In this document: positions 10,942 through 21,951 of the stretch, piece after piece
How positions within the stretch are numbered: the first letter of the stretch is position 1
Layout: each line of letters begins with the position of its first letter
NCBI GenBank assembly: GCA_026686845.1
Contig: JAIVEN010000008.1
Location: 15,902,501 to 15,966,500, forward strand
Direction of reading: 5' to 3'
Source of the DNA: Adenanthera pavonina
Taxonomy: Eukaryota > Streptophyta > Magnoliopsida > Fabales > Fabaceae
DNA length: 64,000 nucleotides
The notes under the pieces: model-generated
What the model was told of the DNA's origin: nothing
What the model saw: the letters and a program-made list of their open reading frames with translations, nothing else
Databases searched by the model: none
Position numbers and translations under genes: made by a program

Positions 10942-13554
10942 TGCAACACCCCTCATGATATCTTTCTTAGCATTGTGTTCATGACTAGAGGAAAATGAGA
11001 TGGAGGAAGGTTCAAGTGGAGTCTGAAAGAGCTCTACGCCGCAGCATGAAGCAGAGCTGCCCCAGCAAGAGCGTGTCCAGTGGCTCCTTTTGGCTGAAAA
11101 CTGCTAGAGCCACGGTGAGGATAAGGAATTTTGTTTAAATCCGGATAATTTCGGATGATCAGAGAGAAAGAAAATGCAGATAAACCGAAGGAGCTCTGCT
11201 AGGGTTCATGTTTTCCACCCAGTGGCAGTGATTTTCGGACCTTAAAAGCTTGGATTCAAGTTGGTAAGTGATTTCTACTCCTCCCTCTCTATTTTCTTTG
11301 GTTGAAGTTTAAGGTTTTGAGGTTGGATCTTCGATTCTGGCCGAAATCCACCGATTGAAATGGATAAAATGAGGTTAATGAAGTGTGTTTTGGTATTCTT
11401 GTTGCTTGGGTGTGAGTTTTGAAGGATTATATGTGTTTAGAGCTTAACCCTAGGTTGTTCTTGGTTAGGGCTTTTGGGAATCCGAAGTATATGTGTTTGA
11501 ATAGTGTTTGAATGGTCTCTAAGAGCTTAATAATGCATGAAAGGGGTGTTAGATCCTTGGGTTAGGCCTAAAGTGGTTGAATTGTGATGTTTGAGTATTA
11601 GTATATTGTGTTAATTGAAGAATTGTGTTATTGTGAAGGTTGTTTGGTTATTGGTATGTTGTGGTTAATTAAGGTATTATGGTGTTGTTAAGGTTGTTTG
11701 CTACTCGGAGAAGACTGGTCGTGGGATTGGCGTTCAAGGAAGCTTGTGGAACCTGTGTGAGCATGATATTGATAACCTGAGGTAACCGAGTGTTTGTTTG
11801 TATGGTATTCTATGATATTATGTATATTTGTATATATATATATATGCATGTTTCTTTCATACCACGATATTGATGTGTTTATGTGTACTGTTTTCTATAT
11901 GTCATGGTATGCACACAGCTAGATAATGATTGCAATGACTATGATGATTGTGATAATGATTATGATGATGATATTGACATGACATGACATGATGCATATA
12001 TGACATTGTGATATAATGATGATACATGAGCATCACCACATGACATTGTGAGATTGTGATATATGGTGGATTGGGTGGTGATAATGATATATGTTAGGGA
12101 GGATAAGGATGGAATATATATATATGTCAGGGAAGATAAGGATAAGATCCCTGCAGCTAAATCACCTCATATGACTAGGAGGGGAAAGGTGCGCAGTGGA
12201 CTGCACCTTCCCTAAATTACTGCCAATTGGTGGTGGGAAAGGATAAGGAGAGCCATGGTCCAAATATTAGTGCTACCTTTGGCCGGGTGCACTAATGGGA
12301 GGTGAGCTTAGTGATATCCTAGAATCAGTCTTCACCAACTGTTGGAAGGGAATTACCTATATGAAATGTCTTGTTATAATGATAGCCCATGGTTCTAGCT
12401 ATGTGAGAACATGCATACCATTCATTTCACATTACATTCATGAGTTGCATGAGAAATATGTATATATGTGTGTGTGTGTGGTTGTCCCGGTTACTGAGAC
12501 ATTATCTCACACCCCTCTCTCATGAATTAACCTTTCAGGTGACGGTTCTAGCACTAGTCCCAAGAAGCAGAGGGAGTAGCTATGTACGTGAGAATAGTCT
12601 ATGTAGTATTTGTAATATTGGATAATGTATCTTATGCCAAGTATGATAGAATGGTTTGTAATGGATGTATGGCATTGGTAAGGATTGTTATGGATGGATG
12701 TATGATTATCTGTGGAAAAGGTGTTGTTTGTGGTATGTATGTGTTGTATGATAAAAGTTGAAATTGGGCCTAATTGACATGTTTTAGGGCCTGTAGCCTG
12801 TTTGTCAAGTTGGACTCTCAAGGGATCAAATCTCAGAGGAGTGGTTCCTTTGGGGTGAAACTTTTTTGGACAAGTTGGCTTAGGGTTTTTGGACCGATAT
12901 GAATGGTCTTTGAGTGACCAGTTGCCTTTGGTGGCAATTGGAGGTGGTTAGTGGTGAGTTTTCGTCAATAAGTGGACAAAACTATGTCAGGCGTCCAGAA
13001 TCTCCATACGGAGTTAGATTGAGGTGAAAATGGTGTCTATGGATAGATTGGGACTAGATTGACTTGTAAGAGTTGGAATCAAGTCAATCAGAGGTCAAAG
13101 CATAAAGTTATGTGCATCGGAAGTTCACCCCGGAGTGTGAAAGTTGCTGATATGGAATATTAGCATGGGCTGCCGCGACTCCAGAGTCCAGGCCATGACA
13201 CCAGCAAAGACAGAAGCAATGGTGAAACAGGGGAAGTCGGAGCCCCGGCGGTACTATAGCATCGGAAGTTCGCCTCGAAGTTTAGAAGTTGCTGATATGA
13301 AATATTACTATGCGCCGCCGCGGCCCCAGAGTCCAGGCTGCAGCACTAGTGAAGACAAAAGCAATGGTGAAACAGGTGAGGCTGGAGCTATGGCAGTACT
13401 GTAGTGGTCACAGCCCCAGTCCATTTTCTGGTATTTTGAGTTCATTTCGCTGTTTTGAAGATTTGGGAAGTTGTTTTGAGATGTCGGGGTTGTGTTTGGT
13501 TGAATTTTGAAGTTTTTAGTCTAGTCTGGAGGTGTCAGGAGATAGGTTGTTACA
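10942..13554 (+). repeat. 5' LTR of element A
   Basis: It starts TGCAACACCCCTC (canonical TGTAAC with one change) and ends GGTTGTTACA at 13554, followed by a primer-binding-site-like sequence. It is about 97 bp longer than the 3' LTR, largely because of a 145-bp tandem duplication near its end. Short ORFs within (for example around 12295-12625 and 13144-13404) have no recognisable product. Confidence 0.9.
13114..13403 (+). repeat. 145-bp tandem duplication in 5' LTR of A
   Basis: Two diverged copies begin with 'gcatcggaagttc' at 13114 and 13259. The 3' LTR has a single copy (from about 21098), so the duplication arose in the 5' LTR after integration or marks recombination with another copy. 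Confidence 0.75.
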
Positions 13555-13557
13555 TTT

Positions 13558-13569
13558 TGATATCAGAGC
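13558..13569 (+). other. Primer-binding-site-like sequence 1 (tRNA-iMet)
   Basis: TGATATCAGAGC, one mismatch from TGGTATCAGAGC, the complement of the initiator tRNA-Met 3' end. It lies 3 bp after the 5' LTR end, the normal place for a PBS. Confidence 0.7.
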
Positions 13570-14054
13570 TCGGCCTTTCTTAGTACGGTATGGTTCAAGG
13601 ACGAACCACACGGAAGTTGGTGGGCATGTGACATCCGGGCACTAATGAGGGCGGGGAGTGATTGCCGGTGCAAGAAAGGAGGTGTGAGATAAAAAATGAT
13701 GAGGCACGGACAAGGAATGGCTCCTGGCAAGCTTCTGAGCAGGAGGGGCATATGAATGAATTGAATGTAGACTGGAACAAGAGGGATCCAGAGACTATAT
13801 AGGTATAGGACTACAAGGTTAAGGATAGCTTAGAGAAATTGATAGGTACTGCCTATACCAATAAGGTGCACTTACCTTTTTGGTAGCCTATCCCTTAAGA
13901 ACTTCTCAATTAAGCGTGCTTGACTTGGAGCAATTCTGGGATGGGTGACCTCCTGGGAAAGAGGTGTGTGAGTGAGGGTAAAGCACACCGAAATAACTTG
14001 TGTGTGTTTGTGGGGACAGCCATCAATCCCAAAGAAGCGGTTGGATGTTATAAT
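13570..14054 (+). mobile_element. Cassandra-like TRIM unit inserted between two primer-binding sites
   Basis: About 485 bp not expected in a gypsy leader. It contains GC-rich phrases ('gggcggggagtgattgccgg'), a TATA-like block at 13794-13803, a 5S-rRNA-like core at 13897-13970 and an end 'gatgttata' directly before a second, perfect PBS. 5S-derived sequence inside a small LTR element next to an iMet PBS is the hallmark of Cassandra TRIMs. A possible LTR start is TGTGAC at 13627-13632. The precise ends are unresolved. The call is from recognition only. Confidence 0.65.
13897..13970 (+). other. 5S-rRNA-like domain (pol III internal-promoter-like)
   Basis: Sequence matching plant 5S rRNA in its internal control region: 'aattaagcgtgcttg' (box A region, ~13908-13922) and 'gggatgggtgacctcctggg' (box C region, ~13938-13957). 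The intermediate segment and the 5' third of 5S rRNA are diverged, so this is not a 5S gene but a derived domain as found in Cassandra LTRs. Confidence 0.8.
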
Positions 14055-14066
14055 TGGTATCAGAGC
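14055..14066 (+). other. Primer-binding site 2 (tRNA-iMet)
   Basis: TGGTATCAGAGC, a perfect 12-base complement to the initiator tRNA-Met 3' end, 497 bp downstream of site 1. It is followed by the gypsy leader that leads to gag at 14197. Confidence 0.8.
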
Positions 14067-14196
14067 ACTGGTTTTGGGCCATTGTTTCTGCTTGAAGTAC
14101 TACTTGGCATAATTTTAAATACATAGACTATATTCTCACTGCAATGCTAGTCCAGAACCATATAATTGAGTGTGTTGTTATCTGTGTGTAGGAAGA

Positions 14197-15399
14197 ATGT
14201 CTCAAAGAGGAAGACCGAGTAATAGTGATCTCATGAGGCAGATGCATGAGATACTGACTGGCCTAAATAATCAGGTGAACACTTGGGGGGAAACTTTGAA
14301 CAAGTTGCAAGAGCGAATGGATAGGTAAGAGCAGGATAAAGTGAATGAAGAGGTCGGCATGTTTGTGGATTTGAATGCAGGAGAGGATGAGAATGTAGTG
14401 AAGCCAGAGAGATCCCCAAGAGTTGGAAAGAAGGGGTATCTTTTCATAGTTGAAGGACTTTTAGAAGTTCAATCCTCCGGTTTTCGAAGGTACCATGGAT
14501 GTTTTACAGGCTGAAGATTGGATACAGCAATTGGAGAACATCTTCAGTGTGATGGACTGCACCTCAGAGCAAAGGGTGCAATTGGCGGCATTTAAGCTTG
14601 AAATGAAGGCCAAGAGATGGTGGAGGAGCGTTCTCCCGAGTGTTGAAGCGATGAATCCTCTTATGACTTGGGATCAGTTTAAGGAATAGTTCTTTGCATA
14701 CTAGATCATTCCAGCCTTAATGATACAGAAGGAGGCTGAGTTCCTAACTTTTCAACAAGGGAATCTATCAGCGGATGACTATATTAATTAGTTTTTTGAC
14801 TTGGCCAAATATTCCACTTATCTGAATAATTACCCTGATGATAGATGGATGGCTCAGAGGCTGTTTGACGGAGCCCGTCTAGAGATAAAGGAGCGGCAAT
14901 CTGTGGTGGAGTTTGTGTCCTTTGAGGACTTATATGCAAGGATTCATGCCCTATACAGACAAATGAAGGAGGCCGAGGAGCATAGAAGGAATTCCATGAT
15001 TCGGGCCTTTTCTTACCTAGGACCTACAGGAGGAATCAGTAAAGGAAGTGGTTCAGGTAGTGGTAACAGCAGTGGCAGTATAGGTTTTAGTAGAGGAAGA
15101 GATCATCATAATCGAGGCCACCATGGCAGAGGTAGAGGCAGGTTTGGCAGAGATTAGTCCAACAAAGGCCGGTTTGGCAGAGGACCCTTTTATCGAGGAG
15201 GCTTTGAATAGGGGAGTTCTAGTCAAAGTGAGTATGCAGGAAGGGACTTCACTCCATCTCAGTACAATTCAAGTAGTGCATCAAATCCATGCACATAATC
15301 TGGGTTTAGCCATGGTGACCATCCGTCCTTGATTTGTTATAATTATGGGAGACCGGGTCATATGTCCCGGAATTGTTGGGAGGCAAGGCATGATGAAGC
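14197..15399 (+). pseudogene. Gag of element A (decayed)
   Basis: The Gag capsid polyprotein of a gypsy element. The start is ATG at 14197 (MSQRGRPSNSD), followed by a short helical region, a stop near 14326 and a frameshift before about 14465. The conserved retrotransposon gag domain runs from about 14465 (AEDWIQQLENIF, KRWWRSVLPSVE, ADDYIN, YPDDRWMAQRLFDGARLEIK). A Gly/Ser/Arg-rich RNA-binding tail follows (15010-15160), then a zinc knuckle at about 15335-15380 reading CYNYGRPGHMSRNC, with Tyr in place of the second Cys. In-frame stops include TAG at 14687 and 15155. The protein cannot be made as it stands. Confidence 0.85.
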
Positions 15400-18300
15400 G
15401 ATGAGGAGGCCTACGATGCCTGGACGAGTCTTTGCCATCACCCGACAAGAAGCGGATGCAGCGCCTAATCTAATTAGAGGTAAACTTAAACTCAATGGTT
15501 ACTATATTCATGCTTTGTTTGACTCAGGTGCATCATATTCCTTCATTTCTTTTGATTGTGCTTAGAGATTGGGTATTATGGCAATGGGGTTGCCTTTTGA
15601 GTTCACAGTGTCTACACCCACGGGAGTTTCATTAAGAACTACTCAAGCTTGTTTGAATTGTGTGGTTCGTTTTGAATGTCGAAGCACTACCCTAGATCTA
15701 ATCTGTTTGCCATTGCAAGAGATTGATGTGATAATTGGGATGGATTGATTGGAGGCGAATAATGCCATTCTCAACTATGTTCGGAAGACTGTGTCCTTGC
15801 CTATAAATATCCCTAGCGTTGAAAGGGATGAGAATGTTTGTTTGTCCTTTGCTCAAGCTGACAGGTATCTAAAGAAAGGATGTCAAGGGTTTCTGGTTTT
15901 CTTTTTCGTGAACGTGGATATGGATGGGAGTGTAGGAAGATATCCGGTTGTGAATGAATTCCCTGATATATTTCTAGAGGAGATTACTGGTTTGCCGCCA
16001 ACACGAGAACTTGAGTTTTTCATTGATTTGGTGCCCGAGACAAGTCCTATTTTGAAGGCTCCATATCAAATGACACCGTCTAAATTGAAGGAACTGAAGA
16101 AGTAGATTGAGGATTTGTTGAAATAAGGTTTTATCAGACCTAGTGTCTCGCCTTAGGGAGCTCTAGTGTTGTTTGTCAAGAAGAAGGATGGTACCCTCAG
16201 ATTGTGTATTGATTACAGGCAACTGAACCAAGTGATGATCAAGAATAAATATCCTTTGCCTAGGATTGAAGACTTGATTGATTAGTTGACAGGTGCCTTC
16301 GTATTCTCTAAAATTGATTTGAGGTCGGGATACCATCAATTACGAGTGCGTGCTAAGGATATGTCTAAAACAGCTTTTCGAACTCGATATTGTCATTATG
16401 AGTTTCCTGTGATGCCATTCGGGTTGACCAATGCCTTGGCAATCTTCATGGATTATATGAACAGGGTGTTTCGGCCGTATTTAGATAAATTTGTGGTAGT
16501 TTTTATTGACGACATCCTGATATACTCTAAGAGTGAAAAAGAGCATACCTCTATCTTCGGATTGTGTTGCAAGTATTGTGGGATTACCAACTGTATACTA
16601 AGCTTAGTAAGTGTGAGTTTTGGCTACGGTAGGTGATATTTCTGGGTCATGTGATTTCTGCAAAAGGAGTGGTAGTAAATCCTAGTAAAGTTGAAGCAGT
16701 GTTGAATAGGGAGAGACTGCTATCGGTGACTGAAATTCAGAGTTTTCTAGGATTGGCCAAATACTACCGAAGGTTCATTAAGGGATTCTCTCAGCTTGTT
16801 ATGTCATTGACTAGACTCACCCGTAAGGATCGATCTTTCATTTGGGATGACAAGTGTGAGAGAGCATTCCAAGAGCTAAAGGTTTGTCTGACGTCCACCC
16901 CGATGCTCATTATCCCTAACCCATCAGAGCCATTCACAATTTATACGGCCGCCTCTAAGAAAGGTCTAGGGTGTGTATTGATGCAACAAGGTAGAGTTGT
17001 GGCATATGCTTCAAGGCAGTTGAGGTCACATTAGGAGAATTATCCTACTCACAACCTTGAGCTAGTGGCTGTAGTGTTTGCCTTGAAATTATGGAGGCAC
17101 TATCTCTATGGCATTCAGTTTGAGGTATTCAGTGATCACACGAGTTTAAAGTATTTGTTTGATCACAAAGAGCTGAACATAAGGCAAAGGCATTGGGTTG
17201 AGTTCCTTATGGACTATGAGTTTGCTTTGAAGTATTATCCTGGGAAAGCCAACGTTGTGGCAGATGCGTTGAGTAGAAAGTCAATCCATATGGCCACAAT
17301 GATGATAAGAGAGCAACAGTTACTGGAAAGCCTGAGAGATATGAAGTTATCTATTAGTGTCCATCCTGGAGTACTAGTAATAAGTTACATCAGTCAAGCG
17401 ATTTATTGAGGAACATTTGTTATGCTCAGATAGAAGATGACTATCTTTGGGCATTTGGGAAAAAATTGAAATGGCAGAGACCCAAGACTTCAATATTTTG
17501 GAGGATGGTATCATTCGGTATCGGGGTCGAATTTGTGTACAAAATGTTGTGGGGTTGCGAAAAATCATACTGGAAGAAGCTCATAAGAGCAGGTACACTA
17601 TTCACCCAGGTACCACTAAGATGTACCAAGATTTGAAGCGAGGTTATTGGTAGTCAGGTATGAAAAAGGACATTGCAAAGTTTGTGGCAATATGTCTAAT
17701 CTATCAGAAGGTAAAGATTGAACACCAATTGCCTGCTAGTACATTGCAATCTTTGGAGATCCCGGAGTGGAAATGGGATGGCGTTTCTATGGATTTTGTA
17801 ATGGGATTACCGAGGACCTCTTCAGGACACAATGGAATATGGGTCATTATGGACAGGTTAACGAATTTGGCCCATTTTCTTCCAGTTCGGGAGACTATTT
17901 CAATGGAGAAGTTGGCCCAGTTGTACGTAAATAAGATTGTGAGGCTGCATGGAGTCCTGATGAATATTGTGTCGGACAGAGATCCTAGGTTTACATCCAG
18001 ATTTTGGAAATCTCTTCAAAAGGCCATGGGTATGAAAATTGAGTTTCAGTACTGCTTATCACCCTCAATCTGATGGGCAGACTAAAATGACTATTCAAAC
18101 TCTGGAGGACATGTTGCTGGCATGTGTTCTAGAGAACAAAGGTAATTGGGATCAATTTCTACCATTGGCTGAGTTTGCCTACAACAACAATTTCCACTCG
18201 AGTTTGCAAATGGCTCCGTATAAAGCGTTGTATGGCAGAAAGTGTAGGTCGCCATTGTGTTGGGTCAAACTTGGTGAAAGGATTCTTTTGGGCCCAAATA

Positions 18301-18830
18301 TTATGGATTAAACCTCTTGGCAAATAAAGAGTATTCGTCATAAGCTTCTTACTACTCAAAGTCGATAGAAGAGTTATGCGGACTGAAGGAGGAGACCATT
18401 GGAGTTTGATATGGGAGATCATGTATTTTTGAAGGTCACTCCTACTATTGGTGTTGGAAGATGGATTCGAGCCAAAAAGCTCATTCCGCAGTATATGGGT
18501 CCCTACCAAATTCTGGAGTGAATTAGGCCAGTAGCATATCGAGTGGCGCTACAGCCTAATCTTGCTGGATTGCATAATGTTTTCCACGTGTCTCAACTCA
18601 AGTAGTATCATCTGGATTCATCTCATGTAATTGACGATGATGTAATTTAAGTGCGGGAGGATCTGACTTTTTAGGTCACGTTGTTACAAATTCTTGACGT
18701 AAAGGAGAAGTAGTTGAGAAATAAGACCATTAAGCTGATAACGGTCCTGTGGAGTGGATTGGCATTGAATGATGTCACGTGGGAGACTGAAGAATCCATG
18801 AGAAGGAACTATCCAAAGATCTTTATTTGA
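15400..18830 (+). pseudogene. Pol polyprotein of element A: protease, RT, RNase H, integrase, chromodomain (decayed)
   Basis: Domains in order: aspartic protease (FDSGASYSFISF, ~15515-15550); RT (SKIDLRSGYHQLRV, MPFGLTNALAIF, catalytic VFIDDILIYSKS, ~16305-16540); RNase H (NPSEPFTIYTAA, HYLYGIQFEVFSDHTSLKYL, ~16915-17290); integrase (His-Cys zinc finger from ~17590 with one Cys replaced by Tyr at ~17701, then SDRDPRFTSRFW and YHPQSDGQT, ~17800-18110); and a C-terminal chromodomain (~18690-18830: TVLWSGLALNDVTWETEESM). Frameshifts lie near 16555, between ~17370 and 17447, and at ~18035. In-frame stops include 15563, 15746, 16103, 16124, 17032, 17651 and 18309, plus several in the integrase tail. 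Nearly all fit C-to-T or G-to-A change. Confidence 0.9.
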
Positions 18831-18865
18831 GGTCAGAGTTGAAATTTCGGGGATGAAACTTTTAT

Positions 18866-18878
18866 AAGGAGGGGAAAG
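18866..18878 (+). other. Polypurine tract of element A
   Basis: AAGGAGGGGAAAG immediately upstream of the 3' LTR; it primes plus-strand synthesis in LTR retrotransposons. Confidence 0.8.
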
Positions 18879-21394
18879 CGTAACACCCCTCATGATATCT
18901 TTCTTAGCATTGTGTTCAGGACCGGAGGAAAACGGGATGAAGGAAGGTTCAAGTGGAGTCTGAAAGAGCTTCACGCTGTGGCTTGAAGAAGAGCTGCAGC
19001 GACGAAAGCGTGTCCAGTGGCTCCTTTTGGCTGAAAACTGCTAGAGCCGCGGTGAGATGTCTGGAGTCGTGGTGAGGATCGGGAATTTTGTTTAAATTCA
19101 GATCATTTCAAACGATTGGATAGAAAGAAAATGGGGAGAACCAAAGGAGCTCTACTAGGGTTCATGTTTTCTGGCCATTGGGAGTGATTTTCGGACCTTG
19201 GAAGCTTGGATTCAAGTTGGTAAGTGATTTCTACTCCTCCCTCTCCATTTTCTTCGGTTGAAGTTTTGGGTTTTGAGGTTGGATCTTCGGTTCTGGCCGA
19301 AATCCACCGATTGAAATGAATGAAATGAGGTTAATGAAGTGTGTTTTGGTATTCTTATTGCTTGGGTGTGAGTTTTGAAGGATTATATGTGTTTAGAGCT
19401 TAACCCTAGGTTGTTCTTGGTTAGGGCTTTTGGAAATCCGAAGTATATGTGTTTGAGTAGTGTTTGAATGGTCTCTAAGAGCTTAATAATGCATGAAAGG
19501 GGTGTTAGAACCTTGGGTTAGGCCTAAAGTGGTTGAATTGTGATGTTTGAGTATTAGTATATTGTGTTAATTGAAGAATTGTGTTATTGTGAAGGTTGTT
19601 TGGTTATTGGTATGTTGTGGTTAATTAAGGTATTATGGTGTTTTTAAGGTTGTTTGCTACTCGGAGAAGACTGGTCGTGGGATTGGCATTCAAGGAAGCT
19701 TGTGGAACCTGTGTGAGCATGATATTGATAACCTGAGGTAACCGAGTGTTTGTTTGTATGGTATTCTATTATATTATGTATATTTGTATATATATATATA
19801 TGCATGTTTCTTTCATACCACGATATTGATGTGTTTATGTGTACTGTTTTCTATATATCATGGTATGCACACAGCTAGATAATGATTGCGATGACTATGA
19901 TAATTGTGATAATGATTATGATGATGATATTGACATGACATGACATGATGCATATATGACATTGTGATATAATGATGATGACTATATGATGATACATGAG
20001 CATCACCACATGACATTGTGAGATTGTGATATATGGTGGATTGGGTGGTGGTGATGATATGATATATGATGATATATGCTAGGGAGGATAGTAATGGAAT
20101 ATATATATGTTAGGGAGCAAAAGGATGGGATCCTTGCGGCTAAATCGCCTCCTATGGCCAGGAGGGGAAAGGCACGCAATGGATTACACCTTCCCTAAAT
20201 TGCTGCCAATTGGTGGTGGGAAAGGGGAAGGAGAGCCACGGTCCGAACATTAGTGTTACCTTTGGCCAGGTGCACTAATGGGAGGTGAGCTTGGTGATGT
20301 CTCAAAATTAGTCTTCACCGACTGTTAGAAGGGAATTACCTATATGAAATATCCTGTTATGACGAATGCTCATGGTTCTAACTATGAGAGGAAGACATGC
20401 ATACCATTCATTTCACATTACATTCATAAGTTGCATGAGATATATGTCTATGTGTGTGTGTGGTTATCCCGATTACTGAGGCATTATCTCACACCCCTCT
20501 CCCATGAATTAACCTTTTAGGTGACAGTTCTGGCACTAGTCCCGAGAAGCAGAGGGAGTAGCTATGTATGTGGGAATAGTCTATGTAGTATTTGTAATAT
20601 TGGATAATATATCTTGTGCCAAGTATGGTAGAATGGTATGTAATCGATGTATGACATTGGTAAGGATTGTTATGGATGGATGTATGGTTATATGTGGAAA
20701 AGGTGTTGTTTGTGGTATGTATGTGTTATGTATGATGAAAGTTGAAATTGGGCCTAATTGGTGTGTTTTAGGGCCTGTAGCCTGTTTGTCAAGTTGGGCT
20801 CTCAAGGGATCAAATCTCAGAGGAGTGGTTCCTTTAGGGTGAAACCTTTTTGGACAAGCTGGTTTAGGGTTTTTGGACCTATATGAATGGTCTTTGAGTG
20901 ACCAGTTGCCTTTGGTGGCAATTGGAGGTAGTTAGTGGTGAGTTTTGGTCAATAAGTAGACAAAACTGTGTCAGGGGTCTAGAATCTCCATACGGAGTTA
21001 GATTGAGGTAAAAATGGTGTCTATGGATAGATTGGGACTAGATTGACTTGTAAGAGTTGGAATTAAGTCAATCAGAGGTCAAAGCATAAAGTTATGCGCG
21101 TCGGAAGTTCGCCCCGGAGTGTGAAAGTTGCTAATATGGAATATTAGCATGGGCTGCCGCGACTCCAAAGTCCAGGCCATGACGCCAGCAAAGACAGAAG
21201 CAATGGTGAAACAGGGGAAGCCAGAGCCCCGACGGTACTATAGCAGTCGTGGCCCCAGCCTATTTTCTGGCATTTTGAGTTCATTTCCGCTGTTCCCAAG
21301 ATTTGGGAAGTTGTTTTGAGATGTCAAGGTTGTGTTTGGCTGAATTTTGATGTTTTTGGTCTAGTATGGAGGTGTCAGGAGATAGGGTGTTACA
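18879..21394 (+). repeat. 3' LTR of element A
   Basis: It starts CGTAACACCCCTC (first base changed from T) and ends GGTGTTACA at 21394. It is colinear with the 5' LTR apart from the 145-bp duplication and small indels. The visible point differences between the two LTRs indicate an insertion that is not recent. Confidence 0.9.
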
Positions 21395-21399
21395 TGAAA
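21395..21399 (+). repeat. Target-site duplication of element A, right copy (TGAAA)
   Basis: TGAAA, identical to 10937-10941. Confidence 0.85.
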
Positions 21400-21951
21400 C
21401 CTCTTTGAACAAGTTAGTTAAGTGGTTTTAGACTGGTGTGAATGGTCCCAAATGGTTAGATTGCCTTTGGTGGTGAATGGGAGTTGTCAGTTGTGAGTTT
21501 TAGTCAAAAGTGGCCAAAATGGTGCCGTGTGTTCAAAAATCTTCATTCGGAGTTGAATTGAGATGAAATTAGTGTCTATGGATAGATTGAGATTAGATTG
21601 TCTTATAGAAGTTGGAATCAAGTTAGTCGAAAGTCGGAGCACAAAGTTATGAGTATCGGAAGTTCACCCCGGAGTTTTGGAATTTGTTGGTTTGAACCAA
21701 CAGGGGGCACTGCGGTGCAAGCAAGTTAAGCCGCAACGCCAACAAGTCAATGAGTGTGAAAAAAGCAGAAGAGGGTCAGAGCTGCGGTGGTATTGTAACA
21801 ATCGTGGCCCTAGCCTAGTTTCTGGTGTCCTGTGATGTTTTTTCGCTGCTAAGAGGTTTTGGGAAGTTAATTTGAGATGTTTGAGTTATGTTTAGTTAAA
21901 TTTTGATGTTTTTGGTTAAGTCAGGAGATGTTTATGGAGTAAGGTATTACA
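21400..21951 (+). repeat. 3' LTR of gypsy element B, right part
   Basis: It continues the LTR interrupted at 10941: after removing A and one TSD copy the sequence reads through 'ggtgaaacctctttgaac', matching the undisturbed LTR of A near 12855. It ends GGTATTACA at 21951. This is also the right end of element B. Confidence 0.85.

Larger units (their letters stand above)
10942..21394 (+). mobile_element. Nearly full-length Ty3/gypsy chromovirus-type retrotransposon (element A)
   Basis: Two LTRs (2613 and 2516 bp), primer-binding sites, a gag-pol region in the order Gag, protease, RT, RNase H, integrase, chromodomain, a polypurine tract and a perfect 5-bp TSD. Total length is 10453 bp. The gene order and C-terminal chromodomain place it among chromoviruses; the long LTRs suggest Tekay/Del (inference). 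It is inactive: many stops and at least four frameshifts. It inserted into the 3' LTR of element B, a relative of the same family, so it is the younger of the two. Confidence 0.9.

Noticed and set aside
12295..12821. ORFs on both strands within the gypsy LTR (also 20564-20842)
   Set aside because: The LTR U3/R region is non-coding; overlapping frames and no conserved product.
13144..13510. ORFs at the end of the 5' LTR of A
   Set aside because: They overlap the 145-bp duplication and are absent as such from the 3' LTR.
13897..13970. A genuine 5S rRNA gene
   Set aside because: Only the internal control region is conserved; the 5' third and box A-C spacer are diverged, and it is embedded in retrotransposon sequence.
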